Assembly (NCBI GenBank): GCA_025980665.1
Contig: JAICXC010000029.1
Span: forward strand, 1 to 47,016
DNA: 47,016 nt
Origin: Bryobacteraceae bacterium
Lineage (GTDB): Bacteria > Acidobacteriota > Terriglobia > Bryobacterales > Bryobacteraceae
Reading direction: 5' to 3'
How positions within the stretch are numbered: the stretch's first letter is position 1; the number at the start of each line of letters is the position of its first letter. The notes beneath the pieces are model-generated. The model was not told the origin of the DNA. It ran no database searches and worked only from the letters and a program-made list of their open reading frames with translations. The position numbers and the translations under genes were made by a program. Positions 8,550-17,236 of this stretch are shown piece by piece.

Positions 8550-8945
8550 ATGCGAATCAGCTTCAACCTTGCGGTAGCGACGGCTTTGCTGGCCTTGGGG
8601 CTGCCCGTTCTGGCCCACCATTCGGGTGCAGCGGTGTTCGACAACACCAAGAAGATCGACCTCACGGGAGTGGTAACCAAGATGGAATGGGTCAACCCGC
8701 ACGCGCATTTCTACATCGACGTGAAGGACAGCACCGGCAAGGTTACCAACTGGAACCTGGAGCTGGCCAGTCCCAGCATCCTGGTGCGGAATGGCTGGAC
8801 ACGGCATTCCGTCAAGGAAGGCGACGTGGTCACGGTCACCGGTTCGCGCGCGCGGGATAACTCGAATTTCGGCATCGCACAGACCATCGTGTTTCCGGAT
8901 GGGCGGAAGCTGAACTTCCTGTCGGCGTTTGAGGATGGCAAGTGA
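8550..8945 (+). CDS. DUF6152 family secreted protein, copy 1
   Basis: A 131-residue exported protein. It has a signal peptide (MRISFNLAVATALLALGL) cleaved near VLAHHSG, and a compact beta domain with the DUF6152 pattern: HHSGAAVFD, TGVVTKMEWVNPHAHFYIDV, GSRARD and FPDGRKLNF. The mature N-terminus begins with a conserved HH pair. The likely paralogue is at 20039-20437. Its last 4 bases (GTGA) overlap the start of the DLSGVW protein at 8942, so the two are translationally coupled. I chose ATG 8550 because the signal peptide begins there; upstream in-frame codons would add a non-signal extension. Function unknown. Confidence 0.85.
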   Translation: MRISFNLAVATALLALGLPVLAHHSGAAVFDNTKKIDLTGVVTKMEWVNPHAHFYIDVKDSTGKVTNWNLELASPSILVRNGWTRHSVKEGDVVTVTGSRARDNSNFGIAQTIVFPDGRKLNFLSAFEDGK

Positions 8946-9760
8946 GACGAGGCTGGATCTCAGGGTTCGTTATCGCGGCCGCTGCGCTCGGAGTCATGTC
9001 GCTGGTCGCGCAGCAGCCTGCCGGCGACGCGGCTAGAGGCAAGGGGAAAGCGAAAGGCGGAAACGTAGGGCTCTACCAACGGCAGCCTCCTACGCCCACG
9101 GGTCCGGCGCCGAAACTGGCGGACGGCACACCCGATTTATCAGGAGTCTGGCTGGGCGGCGGCGCCAGCGACGCGGACATTTCGCGCGCGCTCAAACCCG
9201 GCGATTCTGTGGTGATGCTGCCGTGGGCGGAAGCGCTGGTGAAGACGCGGCAGTCGAAAGACGATCCGGAATCGAACTGCCTGCCGGCCGGTGTTCCGCG
9301 CGGATCGCCGTATCCCTGGCGGATCGCGCAGACTCCGGGCATCTACTTTATTGTGTTCGAGGGCAATATCCATAGCTGGCGGCAGATTTTCATGGACGGC
9401 CGCAAGCATCCCGAGGATCCCGATCCGGCCTGGTACGGAAATTCCATCGGGCGTTGGGATGGTCCGACCTGGGTGATCGACACGGTTGGATTCAAAGACA
9501 AGTTCTGGTTCGATTACGTGGGGCATCCGCACACCGAAAAACTTCACACCATTGAGCGCTACACGCGGACCGACAGGGGAAACATGTCGATCGAGGTGAC
9601 CATCGACGATCCAGGCGCGTATGCCAAGCCGTTCACGACGGTTGGCCGGGCGCGCTTGATGGCGGGAACGGAACTGATGGAGTATATCTGCCAGGAAGAT
9701 AACTACGATTTGCAGCACATCTCCGGTCCCGCGCAGGGACCCGGCGGATCGACGCGATAG
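8942..9760 (+). CDS. Secreted DLSGVW-family protein, copy 2
   Basis: A 272-residue exported protein with signal peptide VRRGWISGFVIAAAALGVMS, then a Gly/Lys-rich stretch. It shares with the 5490-6311 protein the motifs DLSGVW, CLPAGVPR, EGNIHSWRQIF, GNSIGRWDGPTWVIDTVGF, KLHTIERY and EYIC. Start GTG 8942 overlaps the stop of the DUF6152 gene by 4 bp. The pairing suggests the two proteins act together outside the cytoplasm, but no reaction can be named. Confidence 0.85.
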   Translation: MRRGWISGFVIAAAALGVMSLVAQQPAGDAARGKGKAKGGNVGLYQRQPPTPTGPAPKLADGTPDLSGVWLGGGASDADISRALKPGDSVVMLPWAEALVKTRQSKDDPESNCLPAGVPRGSPYPWRIAQTPGIYFIVFEGNIHSWRQIFMDGRKHPEDPDPAWYGNSIGRWDGPTWVIDTVGFKDKFWFDYVGHPHTEKLHTIERYTRTDRGNMSIEVTIDDPGAYAKPFTTVGRARLMAGTELMEYICQEDNYDLQHISGPAQGPGGSTR

Positions 9761-9769
9761 AGGGCGGGC

Positions 9770-10205
9770 CGGTACCAGTACGTCCATCCTGCCGTAGTGA
9801 CTTGTCAGACTCCGCCCATTGTGAGATGCCCTGCCATCTGTAATCCGCAACCGACGCGATGGGGGGAAAGCACTCACCATAATTCCGTTCCTCGATTTGC
9901 TCCGAATGATGAATCCGGTGCTTCAATCGGATGAACACGGAAGGATGTCGAGACATCGAGGTCCGGGTCGGAATGATGGACACGATGCACATGCCGGAGA
10001 AATGAAACCGCATGGAATGCCCGGTGGATGGCATACTTAGCAAAATCGAGCAACAGGATCGCATCGCCCGGCGAACGGTATCCACGGCTTGTTCAGCAGG
10101 CCATACCTGCTACCGGCAAAACCAGGGCGACAACCACCGGGCTGGCCAGTAGAGCCCCACATTAACGAGGATGCGAATAGCCAGCCGCAGGGCATGCATG
10201 CCCCC
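9770..10205 (-). pseudogene. Decayed sterol desaturase / fatty acid hydroxylase gene
   Basis: No intact gene occupies this interval, but the minus strand holds ordered fragments of a sterol desaturase-family membrane hydroxylase in several frames. From the 5' end they are: a hydrophobic start (about 10200-10140, LRLAIRILVNVGLYWPA); VVVALVLPVAG in a second frame; YGLLNKPWIPF in a third; then 10080-9874, which encodes AILLLDFAKYAIHRAFHAV and HRVHHSDPDLDVSTSFRVHP (with the di-iron histidine motif) before running into a stop. HRIHHSEQIEERNYG (from about 9920) follows in another frame. The ~60 residues normally between HPxE and the last HRxHHS are missing, so there is an internal deletion as well as several frameshifts. 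Confidence 0.7.
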
Positions 10206-10382
10206 GCGCTGGAGCTGCGGACAGCGTGTGGGGTGGTACTCTTCTGAAGCCCCGGCTCGGCGCCCGGATGAGATTATGCCGAAAGGGGCTTGCGCCCAGC
10301 GAAAGTATTGATTATCTTGACTTAGGGGGACGGCAAGGCCTGCCGGAGCCTCGCGGTAGACCTATAGTCCTTGAGGAGCCCA

Positions 10383-12860
10383 ATGAATACAGGCAAGAGC
10401 AGACTCCGCCCACCCGCCAAACGGCACCCAAACCGTGTGTTCAGCCTCGCGGCCTTAGCGGGGCTCATCGCTGTCCCAGGTTATCTTCAGGTCGCCCGTT
10501 CGCAGCAGACTACCGCCGCTCCTGCCGCACCGGTGACTTCGGCAGCTTCTGAGCGCGCGCTGCTGGATAAATACTGCGTCACGTGCCACAACCAGAAGCT
10601 GCAAACTGCTGGACTGATGCTCGATAAGCTTGACCCGGCGAGCATGCACGATCACGCCGAGACTTGGGAGAAAGTCGTGCGTAAGCTTCGGGCCGGGATG
10701 ATGCCTCCCGCGGGCATGCCTCGTCCGGATGCGCCGGTGCTCGAATCCATGGTCTCTTTCATGGAGAACGAACTCGACCGCAGCGCGGCTGCCAACCCGA
10801 TCCCGCCAGGCATGCACCGCCTCAACCGCACCGAATATACGAACGCGATTCGTGACGTGCTGGCGCTTGAGGTCGACGCCACTAAATTCCTGCCTCCCGA
10901 CGATTCGACACGCGGGTTTGACAACATCGCGGGGGCGCTGACGCTGTCTCCTGCCCTTATGGAGGCGTATTTGTCGGCTGCGGGAAAGATCAGCCGTCTG
11001 GCGATTGGAGATGTTTCGGCTCCGACGCAGGCCGTGTTCGAAGTGCCCGCGGACACCGCGCAAAATTATCACATTGAGGGACTGCCGTTCGGAACGCGCG
11101 GCGGCATCCTCTTCAAATATCAATTTCCAGCGGATGGCGAATATACCTTCAAGGTCAAAGGCGTCACGGGTTATTTCCAGGCAGTCCTGGGTGGCGTCAA
11201 AGGCGAGCAGCTCGAAGTAACCGTTGACGGCGAACGGGTGAAGCTGTTCGATTGGGATAAGGAAATCGCCAACACCACGGGCAACGGCAAGTCCACGCAA
11301 CGCATTCCGGTTAAAGCCGGACTGCACACCGTCGGCGTGACCTTCCTCGCCACCAACGATGTGCCCGGCAGCGAAGTGAATCGGCCGTTCCAGCGGACCA
11401 TGAACACGCCGGGATCGATACCAGGATTCCTGTTCTATCCACATGTCGGCCAGGTGTGGGTGGAAGGTCCCTACAACCCCAAGGGCGCCAGCGATACGGC
11501 GGCCCGGCAGAGGATTTTCGTGTGCCGTCCGGCCACCGCGAAAGATGACGCTGCGTGCGCTCGAACCATTGCATCCTCGCTGGTGAAGCATGCGTTTCGC
11601 CGACCCGCCACATCGGCGGATGTGTCGCGTCTGATGGAGTTTTATCAGTCTGGCCGGACTGATGGGGGAACTTTCGATGATGGCATCGAAGCCGTGCTGC
11701 AGCGGGTTCTCGCCGATCCGGAATTTGTATATCGCCTGGAGCCCGAGCCCGCCGGTCTGCTCGCCGGCAAAAGCTACCGCATCAGCGATCTGGCGCTCGC
11801 TTCCCGGTTGTCGTTTTTCCTGTGGAGCAGCGTGCCCGACGATCAGTTGATCGACCTGGCCTCCCAGGGCAAGCTCAAAGATCCCGCCGTGCTCGAGAAA
11901 CAAGTGCGGCGAATGCTGGCGGATCCCAGATCCGAAGCTCTGATCACCAACTTCACGGGCCAGTGGCTGGGCGTTCGCTCGCTCAAGACCAGCGAACCGG
12001 TGGTGAATCTGTTCCCGGACTTCGACGACAACCTGCGGCTAGCATACCAGCGCGAGACTGAGCTATTCTTCGGCAGCGTGGTCCATGAAGATCGCAGCAT
12101 TCTAGATTTACTGACCGCGGACTACACATTCGTGAATGAGCGGCTGGCCAAGCAATACGGGATGCCAAACATCTATGGTCCGCAGTTCCGCCGGGTGACG
12201 CTGCCTCAGGAGCTCGATATCCGACGCGGCCTGCTGGGCAAGGGGGCGCTCCTAACAGTAACGTCGAACGCGGCCCGCACTTCTCCCGTCGCTCGAGGCA
12301 AGTGGTTCCTGCAAACGTTCCTCGGCGTCAGCCCGCCGGACCCGCCGCCAAACGTACCGATTATCAAGGAACGGCCAGTGGATTCCACCGGCAACGCCAA
12401 GGCGCCGACCATGCGCGAAACCATGGAATTGCATCACACCAATCCATCCTGCGCATCTTGCCACAAGATCTTTGAACCGATCGGCTTGGCGCTCGAAAAC
12501 TTTGACGCCGTCGGTTCCTGGCGCACACAGGATGGAGACAGTGCCATAGACGCATCCGGGGTTCTAGTGGATGGCACCAAGGTAGACGGCGTGGTCAGCC
12601 TGCGCGATATGCTGGTGCGCCGCTCCGATCAATTCGCGCGCGTCGTGACGGAGAAACTGATGACCTACTCGCTGGGCCGCGGTGTCGAATATCAGGACAT
12701 GCCCCTGGTGCGGTCGATCGTCCGCGATTCGGCCGCCAACAATTACAAGTTCTCTTCCGTTGTGATGGGTATTGTAAAGAGTCCCGCGTTCCAGATGAAT
12801 ATGAAAGTACCTGACAGCGCTAATATCCCCGGCGGCACTGAGACCCGCGCGGCCCGTTAA
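10383..12860 (+). CDS. Planctomycete-type cytochrome, DUF1587/1595/1592/1588/1585 protein
   Basis: An 825-residue exported protein. After a signal/anchor region (~17-40) comes a c-type haem motif, YCVTCHNQKLQ (C65, C68, H69), then MMPPAGMPRP, the usual layout of planctomycete-type cytochromes. HRLNRTEYTNAIRDVLAL begins the DUF1587 part; DUF1595-, DUF1592-, DUF1588- and DUF1585-like blocks follow. A second CxxCH (C690, C693, H694) sits in PSCASCHKIFEPIGLALENF. Start ATG 10383 is set by GAGGAG six bases upstream; TATAGT at 10363-10368 may be the -10. The family is nearly always found with DUF1552 proteins, as here. It is probably a periplasmic redox protein; substrate unknown. Confidence 0.9.
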   Translation: MNTGKSRLRPPAKRHPNRVFSLAALAGLIAVPGYLQVARSQQTTAAPAAPVTSAASERALLDKYCVTCHNQKLQTAGLMLDKLDPASMHDHAETWEKVVRKLRAGMMPPAGMPRPDAPVLESMVSFMENELDRSAAANPIPPGMHRLNRTEYTNAIRDVLALEVDATKFLPPDDSTRGFDNIAGALTLSPALMEAYLSAAGKISRLAIGDVSAPTQAVFEVPADTAQNYHIEGLPFGTRGGILFKYQFPADGEYTFKVKGVTGYFQAVLGGVKGEQLEVTVDGERVKLFDWDKEIANTTGNGKSTQRIPVKAGLHTVGVTFLATNDVPGSEVNRPFQRTMNTPGSIPGFLFYPHVGQVWVEGPYNPKGASDTAARQRIFVCRPATAKDDAACARTIASSLVKHAFRRPATSADVSRLMEFYQSGRTDGGTFDDGIEAVLQRVLADPEFVYRLEPEPAGLLAGKSYRISDLALASRLSFFLWSSVPDDQLIDLASQGKLKDPAVLEKQVRRMLADPRSEALITNFTGQWLGVRSLKTSEPVVNLFPDFDDNLRLAYQRETELFFGSVVHEDRSILDLLTADYTFVNERLAKQYGMPNIYGPQFRRVTLPQELDIRRGLLGKGALLTVTSNAARTSPVARGKWFLQTFLGVSPPDPPPNVPIIKERPVDSTGNAKAPTMRETMELHHTNPSCASCHKIFEPIGLALENFDAVGSWRTQDGDSAIDASGVLVDGTKVDGVVSLRDMLVRRSDQFARVVTEKLMTYSLGRGVEYQDMPLVRSIVRDSAANNYKFSSVVMGIVKSPAFQMNMKVPDSANIPGGTETRAAR

Positions 12861-12899
12861 TAGTTAAGTTAATCGTTAATTAATAGGAGAAAGACAACC

Positions 12900-14252
12900 A
12901 TGGCATTTATCACCAAAAAGCACATGTCCCGGCGGACGATTCTGCGCAGCGCCGGCGCGACGTTGGCGCTTCCCCTACTGGACGCCATGATTCCGGCGTC
13001 GACCGCTATGGCGCAAACCGCAGCCACACCGAAGCCGCGGTTTGTCGGCTGCTTCGTGCCCCACGGCGCGGCACCCGGCTACTGGGTTCCCAGCACGGAA
13101 GGCAAACTGGAAGCGACGCTCCCGTTTAATTGGAAACCCCTGGAACCGTTCGTCAACCAGACCGTGATTATGAGCGGCTTGCATTCGCGGTCGGCCGAAC
13201 CGCCTCCCGGCGCGACCGGAGCCGACCATTGGGTCGCCGCCGCGTTCCTGTGCGCGAATAAACCCAAGAAGACCACCGGGGCGGACGTGTACGCAGGCAC
13301 CACGATCGACCAGATCATCGCGCAGAAGATCGGCCAGCAGAACCTGATGCCGTCCATGCAGCTCGCGGTCGAGGACCCGGGGGCGAATTCGAGCAACTGC
13401 GGCGAGGGTTACAGCTGCACCTACACGAACACCATCTCCTGGGCGACACCGACCGATCCCCTGCCCATGGAACTGAATCCGCAGGTGGTCTTCGAGCGCA
13501 TGTTCGGAGATGGCGCCTCCGTCGAGCAGCGCGCCAAGCGAAGAAAGCGCGACGGTAGCATTTTGGACTCGCTGACCAGCAGTCTCACCCGTCTCCGCAC
13601 CGAGTCGAGCGCTCCCGACCGCGTGCGCATCGACAACTATACGGAAAACGTCCGCGAGATCGAACGGCGGCTGCATATTGCCATGGAAGCCTCCACCGTA
13701 GCGCCGACCGATATGTCGGTGCCGATCGGCGTGCCGCAAACCTTCGACGAACACATCAAGCTGCAGTTCGACCTGATGGCGCTGGCCTTCCAGGCGGATA
13801 TTACCCGCGTGGGCACGCTGCTGTTCGCCCGCGATCTCACCGGCCGGACTTATCCAGAAAGCGAAGCGCCTACCTCTGGTTTCCACGGCGTATCGCATCA
13901 TGGCGAAGATCCCAGGAATATCGCGCTGCTGTCGAAGATCAACCAGTATCACGTCAAGATGCTGGCCCACCTCATCGCAAAGCTGGCCAAGACTCCCGAC
14001 GGTGACGGTACATTGCTGGATCATTCGCTGGTTCTCTACGGCAGCAACATGGGAAATTCCAATCAACACGTCCACTATGACGTGCCGCACGTGATGGTGG
14101 GCGGATTGAATGGGAAACTCAAAGGCGGGCGTCATCTTGCGTATCCCACCAGGACCGTGCCGACCGGCAATCTGCTGTTGAGCATATTGGATATGTACGA
14201 CATCCACCAGGACAGCATCGGGGACAGCACCGGCCATCTGGAGAATCTATGA
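12900..14252 (+). CDS. DUF1552 protein, Tat-exported
   Basis: A 450-residue protein with a twin-arginine signal (SRRTILRSAGATLALPLLDA, residues 10-29), so it is probably folded, possibly with a cofactor, before export. The body matches DUF1552: FVPHGAAPGYWVPSTEG, NQTVIMSGLHSRSAEPP, NYTENVREIERRL, and a terminal HHGEDPRN...LVLYGSNMGNSNQH block reminiscent of the DUF1501/sulfatase-like (alkaline-phosphatase superfamily) fold. RBS AGGAGA lies 9 nt before ATG. It sits 39 bp after the cytochrome-like gene and overlaps the ankyrin gene by 4 bp (ATGA). Function unknown. Confidence 0.9.
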   Translation: MAFITKKHMSRRTILRSAGATLALPLLDAMIPASTAMAQTAATPKPRFVGCFVPHGAAPGYWVPSTEGKLEATLPFNWKPLEPFVNQTVIMSGLHSRSAEPPPGATGADHWVAAAFLCANKPKKTTGADVYAGTTIDQIIAQKIGQQNLMPSMQLAVEDPGANSSNCGEGYSCTYTNTISWATPTDPLPMELNPQVVFERMFGDGASVEQRAKRRKRDGSILDSLTSSLTRLRTESSAPDRVRIDNYTENVREIERRLHIAMEASTVAPTDMSVPIGVPQTFDEHIKLQFDLMALAFQADITRVGTLLFARDLTGRTYPESEAPTSGFHGVSHHGEDPRNIALLSKINQYHVKMLAHLIAKLAKTPDGDGTLLDHSLVLYGSNMGNSNQHVHYDVPHVMVGGLNGKLKGGRHLAYPTRTVPTGNLLLSILDMYDIHQDSIGDSTGHLENL

Positions 14253-16012
14253 GAGGTGTCTTCGCGAGCGGTGCAGCGTTTCTGTTGCTGTCGGTCGCCA
14301 GTTTCGGCGCCGCCGTACCTTCTGAGGTTGCGGACGCGGCCATGCGCGGCGATAAGCCGGCCGTACAGAAGCTGGTGGCGCAGCGCGCCGATGTGAACGC
14401 GCCCCAGGCCGATGGCGCAACGGCGCTTCACTGGGCGGTGTTTCGATCCGATAAAGACATGGTGGACCTGCTGATTCGCGCAGGGGCCAACGCCAAGGCC
14501 GCGAATCGCGAGGGCGCTACGCCGTTGTGGCTCGCGAGCGTGAACGGAGACGCCGCTATCGTCACCGCGCTGATAAACGCTGGCGCCGATCCCAACGAGA
14601 AGCTCCCGCTGGGCAGGACTCCTCTGATGGAAGCATCGCGTACCGGGAATGTCGAAACGATGAAGGTGCTGATCGACCACGGCGCTCAGGTGAACGCGAA
14701 AGAAACTCTGCGTGGAACCACGCCATTAATGTGGGCGGCGGACGAAGGCCATGCCGCCGCAATCAAGCTGCTGATCGAACGCGGCGCGGATATCAAAGCT
14801 CAGTCGAGCCTGGTCGAACGTGGACGAGGGCCGGCGCTCGGCAAGTCCAGCGATCCGAGGAAACAGGTCGCGGCGCAGGGTGCGGCGCTGGCTGCCGGAC
14901 AAGCGTCGCCGCCGCTGGGCGCAGGTCGTGCGGCAGCGCCTGGTCGCGCGGGTGGACGTGGTCGAGGCCGGGGAGCCGCTGCAGCGACGGCGGGTGGAAC
15001 CGACCAGTTTGATGATGCTGCCGCGGCTGCCTTCGGCTTCGGCGGCGGGCGCCAAGCTCCGGTAAAGGATGGTGGAGCTCTCACCCCGCTGGTCTACGCC
15101 GTCCGCGCCAACGATCTCGAGTCCGTCAAGGTTCTTCTCGCTGCGGGAGCGGACGTCAACCAAGTCACAGGCTATGGCTGGAGCCCCTTGCTGGTCGCGA
15201 CGCAAAACCGCTACTACAAGCTGGGCGCGTATCTGATCGACCACGGCGCCGATGTGAATCTCGCCAATAAGGGCATGTGGACGCCGCTCTATCTTGCTAC
15301 CGACAACCGCAATATCGAATCCGGCGATTATCCGGTGCGCAAAGGTGACATGGATCACCTGGAGTTCATCAAGCTCCTTTTGGACAAAGGGGCCAATGTG
15401 AATGCGCGGATGAAGGACAGCACCGAAACCCGTACGGTGTTTACCAACCAGTGGCTGGATGAGAACGGCGCGACGGCTTTCCTGCGCGCATCCCAATCCG
15501 GCGACATCGTTCTGATGAAGCTCCTGCTGGCCCACGGCGCCGATCCGAAAATCGATACTGTGTTGCATGTGACGGCGCTACAGGTGGCCGCTGGAATCGG
15601 CTGGGTCGAGGGCATCACTTACGAGTGGTCGACCGAACAAACCATCGAAGCCGTGAAATTGTTGCTGGACCTGGGTCTCGATCCGAATGCACAAGCCGAC
15701 ACAGGGCGCACCGCGCTGCACGGGGCCGCACACAAGGGCAGCACGGCAGTCGTACAGATTCTGGTGGACCACGGCGCCAAACTCGATGTTCGGGATTACG
15801 GAAATACAGATAACCGCGGCGGCAAGCTGGCGATCCACACCTGGGAACCGGTAGATTACGCCGATGGACTGGTCCGCGTGGGCGTGCAATCGGCGATCCC
15901 GCATCCCGAGACCGGGCTTCTTTTACGCAAATTGATGACGGCTGCGGGGCTTCCTGCACCGCCCGTCGGCCGAACGCTCGAATCCATCTGCGTGACCGAC
16001 GCGTGCGATTAG
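14249..16012 (+). CDS. Secreted ankyrin-repeat protein
   Basis: A 587-residue protein with signal peptide MRGVFASGAAFLLLSVASFG, so the ankyrin repeats should be periplasmic or outside the cell. Ankyrin units (A-A-x-x-G-x-x-x-V-x-x-L-L-x-x-G-A-D-x-N) run from ~30 to ~190 and from ~275 to ~530. They are interrupted by a low-complexity Gly/Ala/Arg-rich insert (~195-260, including PGRAGGRGRGRGAAAA). The second block also holds longer non-repeat inserts. Start ATG 14249 overlaps the stop of the DUF1552 gene. Ankyrin stacks bind proteins, so it may be a scaffold for the two upstream gene products; that is inference from gene order. Confidence 0.9.
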   Translation: MRGVFASGAAFLLLSVASFGAAVPSEVADAAMRGDKPAVQKLVAQRADVNAPQADGATALHWAVFRSDKDMVDLLIRAGANAKAANREGATPLWLASVNGDAAIVTALINAGADPNEKLPLGRTPLMEASRTGNVETMKVLIDHGAQVNAKETLRGTTPLMWAADEGHAAAIKLLIERGADIKAQSSLVERGRGPALGKSSDPRKQVAAQGAALAAGQASPPLGAGRAAAPGRAGGRGRGRGAAAATAGGTDQFDDAAAAAFGFGGGRQAPVKDGGALTPLVYAVRANDLESVKVLLAAGADVNQVTGYGWSPLLVATQNRYYKLGAYLIDHGADVNLANKGMWTPLYLATDNRNIESGDYPVRKGDMDHLEFIKLLLDKGANVNARMKDSTETRTVFTNQWLDENGATAFLRASQSGDIVLMKLLLAHGADPKIDTVLHVTALQVAAGIGWVEGITYEWSTEQTIEAVKLLLDLGLDPNAQADTGRTALHGAAHKGSTAVVQILVDHGAKLDVRDYGNTDNRGGKLAIHTWEPVDYADGLVRVGVQSAIPHPETGLLLRKLMTAAGLPAPPVGRTLESICVTDACD

Positions 16013-16031
16013 TTCCAATCCGAAGGCTGCT

Positions 16032-16220
16032 CTAGGCTGCCAGTAACGAGAACGGAAGCCGATGGTTTTCCAGTTGTTTTTCAAGCGCCTCTAGCTGCAA
16101 TGTCGCGTGAAAAACCTCTGGGCCATCGTGCGAATATAACGCTTTCGTTTCCGTCCAGATGCCGAGAGCAAACCGGTATTCGCTCAAGAGTTCGTCGTAG
16201 CTTACTTGTTTGGCGATCAT
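16032..16220 (-). CDS. Small hypothetical protein
   Basis: A possible 62-residue protein, MIAKQVSYDELLSEYRFALG..., mostly helical and mixed-charge, with no signal peptide or known motif. It looks protein-like in composition (even spread of Glu, Leu and Tyr), and lies between the ankyrin gene and the tRNA. I do not recognise it. There is no strong ribosome binding site. Confidence 0.5.
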   Translation of the reverse strand: MIAKQVSYDELLSEYRFALGIWTETKALYSHDGPEVFHATLQLEALEKQLENHRLPFSLLAA

Positions 16221-16252
16221 ACCCTAGGTAGAGCAATTTAGTAGCCAGGATG

Positions 16253-16330
16253 TGGTGCGCCCGAGAGGATTCGAACCTCTGACCTTTTGCTCCGGAGGCA
16301 AACGCTCTATCCAGACTGAGCTACGGGCGC
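16253..16330 (-). tRNA. tRNA-Arg (anticodon CCG)
   Basis: A 78-nt cloverleaf reads on the minus strand: acceptor GCGCCCG paired with CGGGCGC, D arm GCTC...GAGC, anticodon stem TTTGC/GCAAA around the loop CTCCGGA (anticodon CCG, reading CGG arginine codons), T arm AGAGG TTCGAAT CCTCT, discriminator A and encoded CCA. Confidence 0.96.
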
Positions 16331-16362
16331 GCGATCGATAGCGTTCAAGGACAGTTTAGCAC

Positions 16363-17172
16363 CTATAGTACGTCCGCGAAGCCGCGCTTCAAGTGGCGGA
16401 AAAATAGACCACCCAGCACAAACACGGTGGTGGAATAGGCGGCGATTACCGCCAGTTCGCTCCAATCAGGCCATTGGTTCGACAGCAGGCGGTGGCGATA
16501 GGCGTTCACCAGCCAAGACATGGGATTCCAACGGACCAGGGCGTGCAACGGTCCCTTGATCCGGTCCTCGCTGATCATGATGGGCGTGATCCAAAACCAC
16601 AGATTGATGATGACGCCCAGGGCCTGAGCGGTATCCCGAAGGTAGACGTGGAGGCTTGAAGCGATCCAGCCCACGCCCACTGCGAACAGGCCCACGAATA
16701 GCATGTAAACCGGCAGCAGAACAATCATGGGGCTGAATGTCTTGAGCCACAATGCCACCGTCAGAATCGCCAGCAGTACTGCGATCAGATGGTGGATCAT
16801 CGACGACAGAAAGATCGAGACCGGCACGACTTCGGACGGAAACACGGTGCGAGTAATCAGGTTGGACTGTTCCACCAGCGATCCGGCGGAGCGCGTCACG
16901 GTCTCTTGAAACAGCCACCATGGCAGAATTCCGCAGAACAGAAACAACGGATAATTGGTGGTCACTTCGTCCGGCCCAAGCGTGACGCCGAACCAGTACT
17001 TGAATACCATGATCCAGATAAGCAATTGCACGATGGGGTGAACCACGCCCCATAACCAGCCCGCGGAGGATCCCACATAGCGGGTCCGGAAGTCGCGGCT
17101 CACCAGTTGCGCCACCAAGGCGCGCCGCTCGACCAGGTTGCGCAGGAAATGCCGTCCGGGAATACGGGCCAC
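16363..17172 (-). CDS. ABC-2 type polysaccharide export permease (Wzm/TagG-like)
   Basis: About 269 residues (295 from the ATG at 17250). It is an inner-membrane permease with six helices, typical of O-antigen/teichoic acid exporters: ALVAQLVSRDFRTRYVGSSA at the N-terminus, GILPWWLFQETVTRSAGSLV, and WFWITPIMISEDRIKGPL and NPMSWLVNAYRHRLL in the C-terminal half. No ATP-binding partner is adjacent: the gene is flanked by a divergent gene and a tRNA. I prefer GTG 17172 because it removes an overlap with the divergent gene and is preceded by TAAACT ending 7 nt upstream; ATG 17250 cannot be excluded. Confidence 0.88.
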   Translation of the reverse strand: MARIPGRHFLRNLVERRALVAQLVSRDFRTRYVGSSAGWLWGVVHPIVQLLIWIMVFKYWFGVTLGPDEVTTNYPLFLFCGILPWWLFQETVTRSAGSLVEQSNLITRTVFPSEVVPVSIFLSSMIHHLIAVLLAILTVALWLKTFSPMIVLLPVYMLFVGLFAVGVGWIASSLHVYLRDTAQALGVIINLWFWITPIMISEDRIKGPLHALVRWNPMSWLVNAYRHRLLSNQWPDWSELAVIAAYSTTVFVLGGLFFRHLKRGFADVL

Positions 17173-17236
17173 GAATTCGAGTTTAGCAGCCGCCGCCCGC
17201 GGCCCAGCAGCGATTGTGTTGTAGACTCGAACATTG

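Noticed and set aside
10455..11903. Long open frame (482 codons) on the minus strand inside the cytochrome-like gene
   Set aside because: Antisense to a gene with clear domains. Its composition is Arg/His-rich, as expected for the shadow of a GC-rich gene.
12975..14237. 420-codon open frame antisense to the DUF1552 gene
   Set aside because: No motif or signal; shadow of a well-supported gene.
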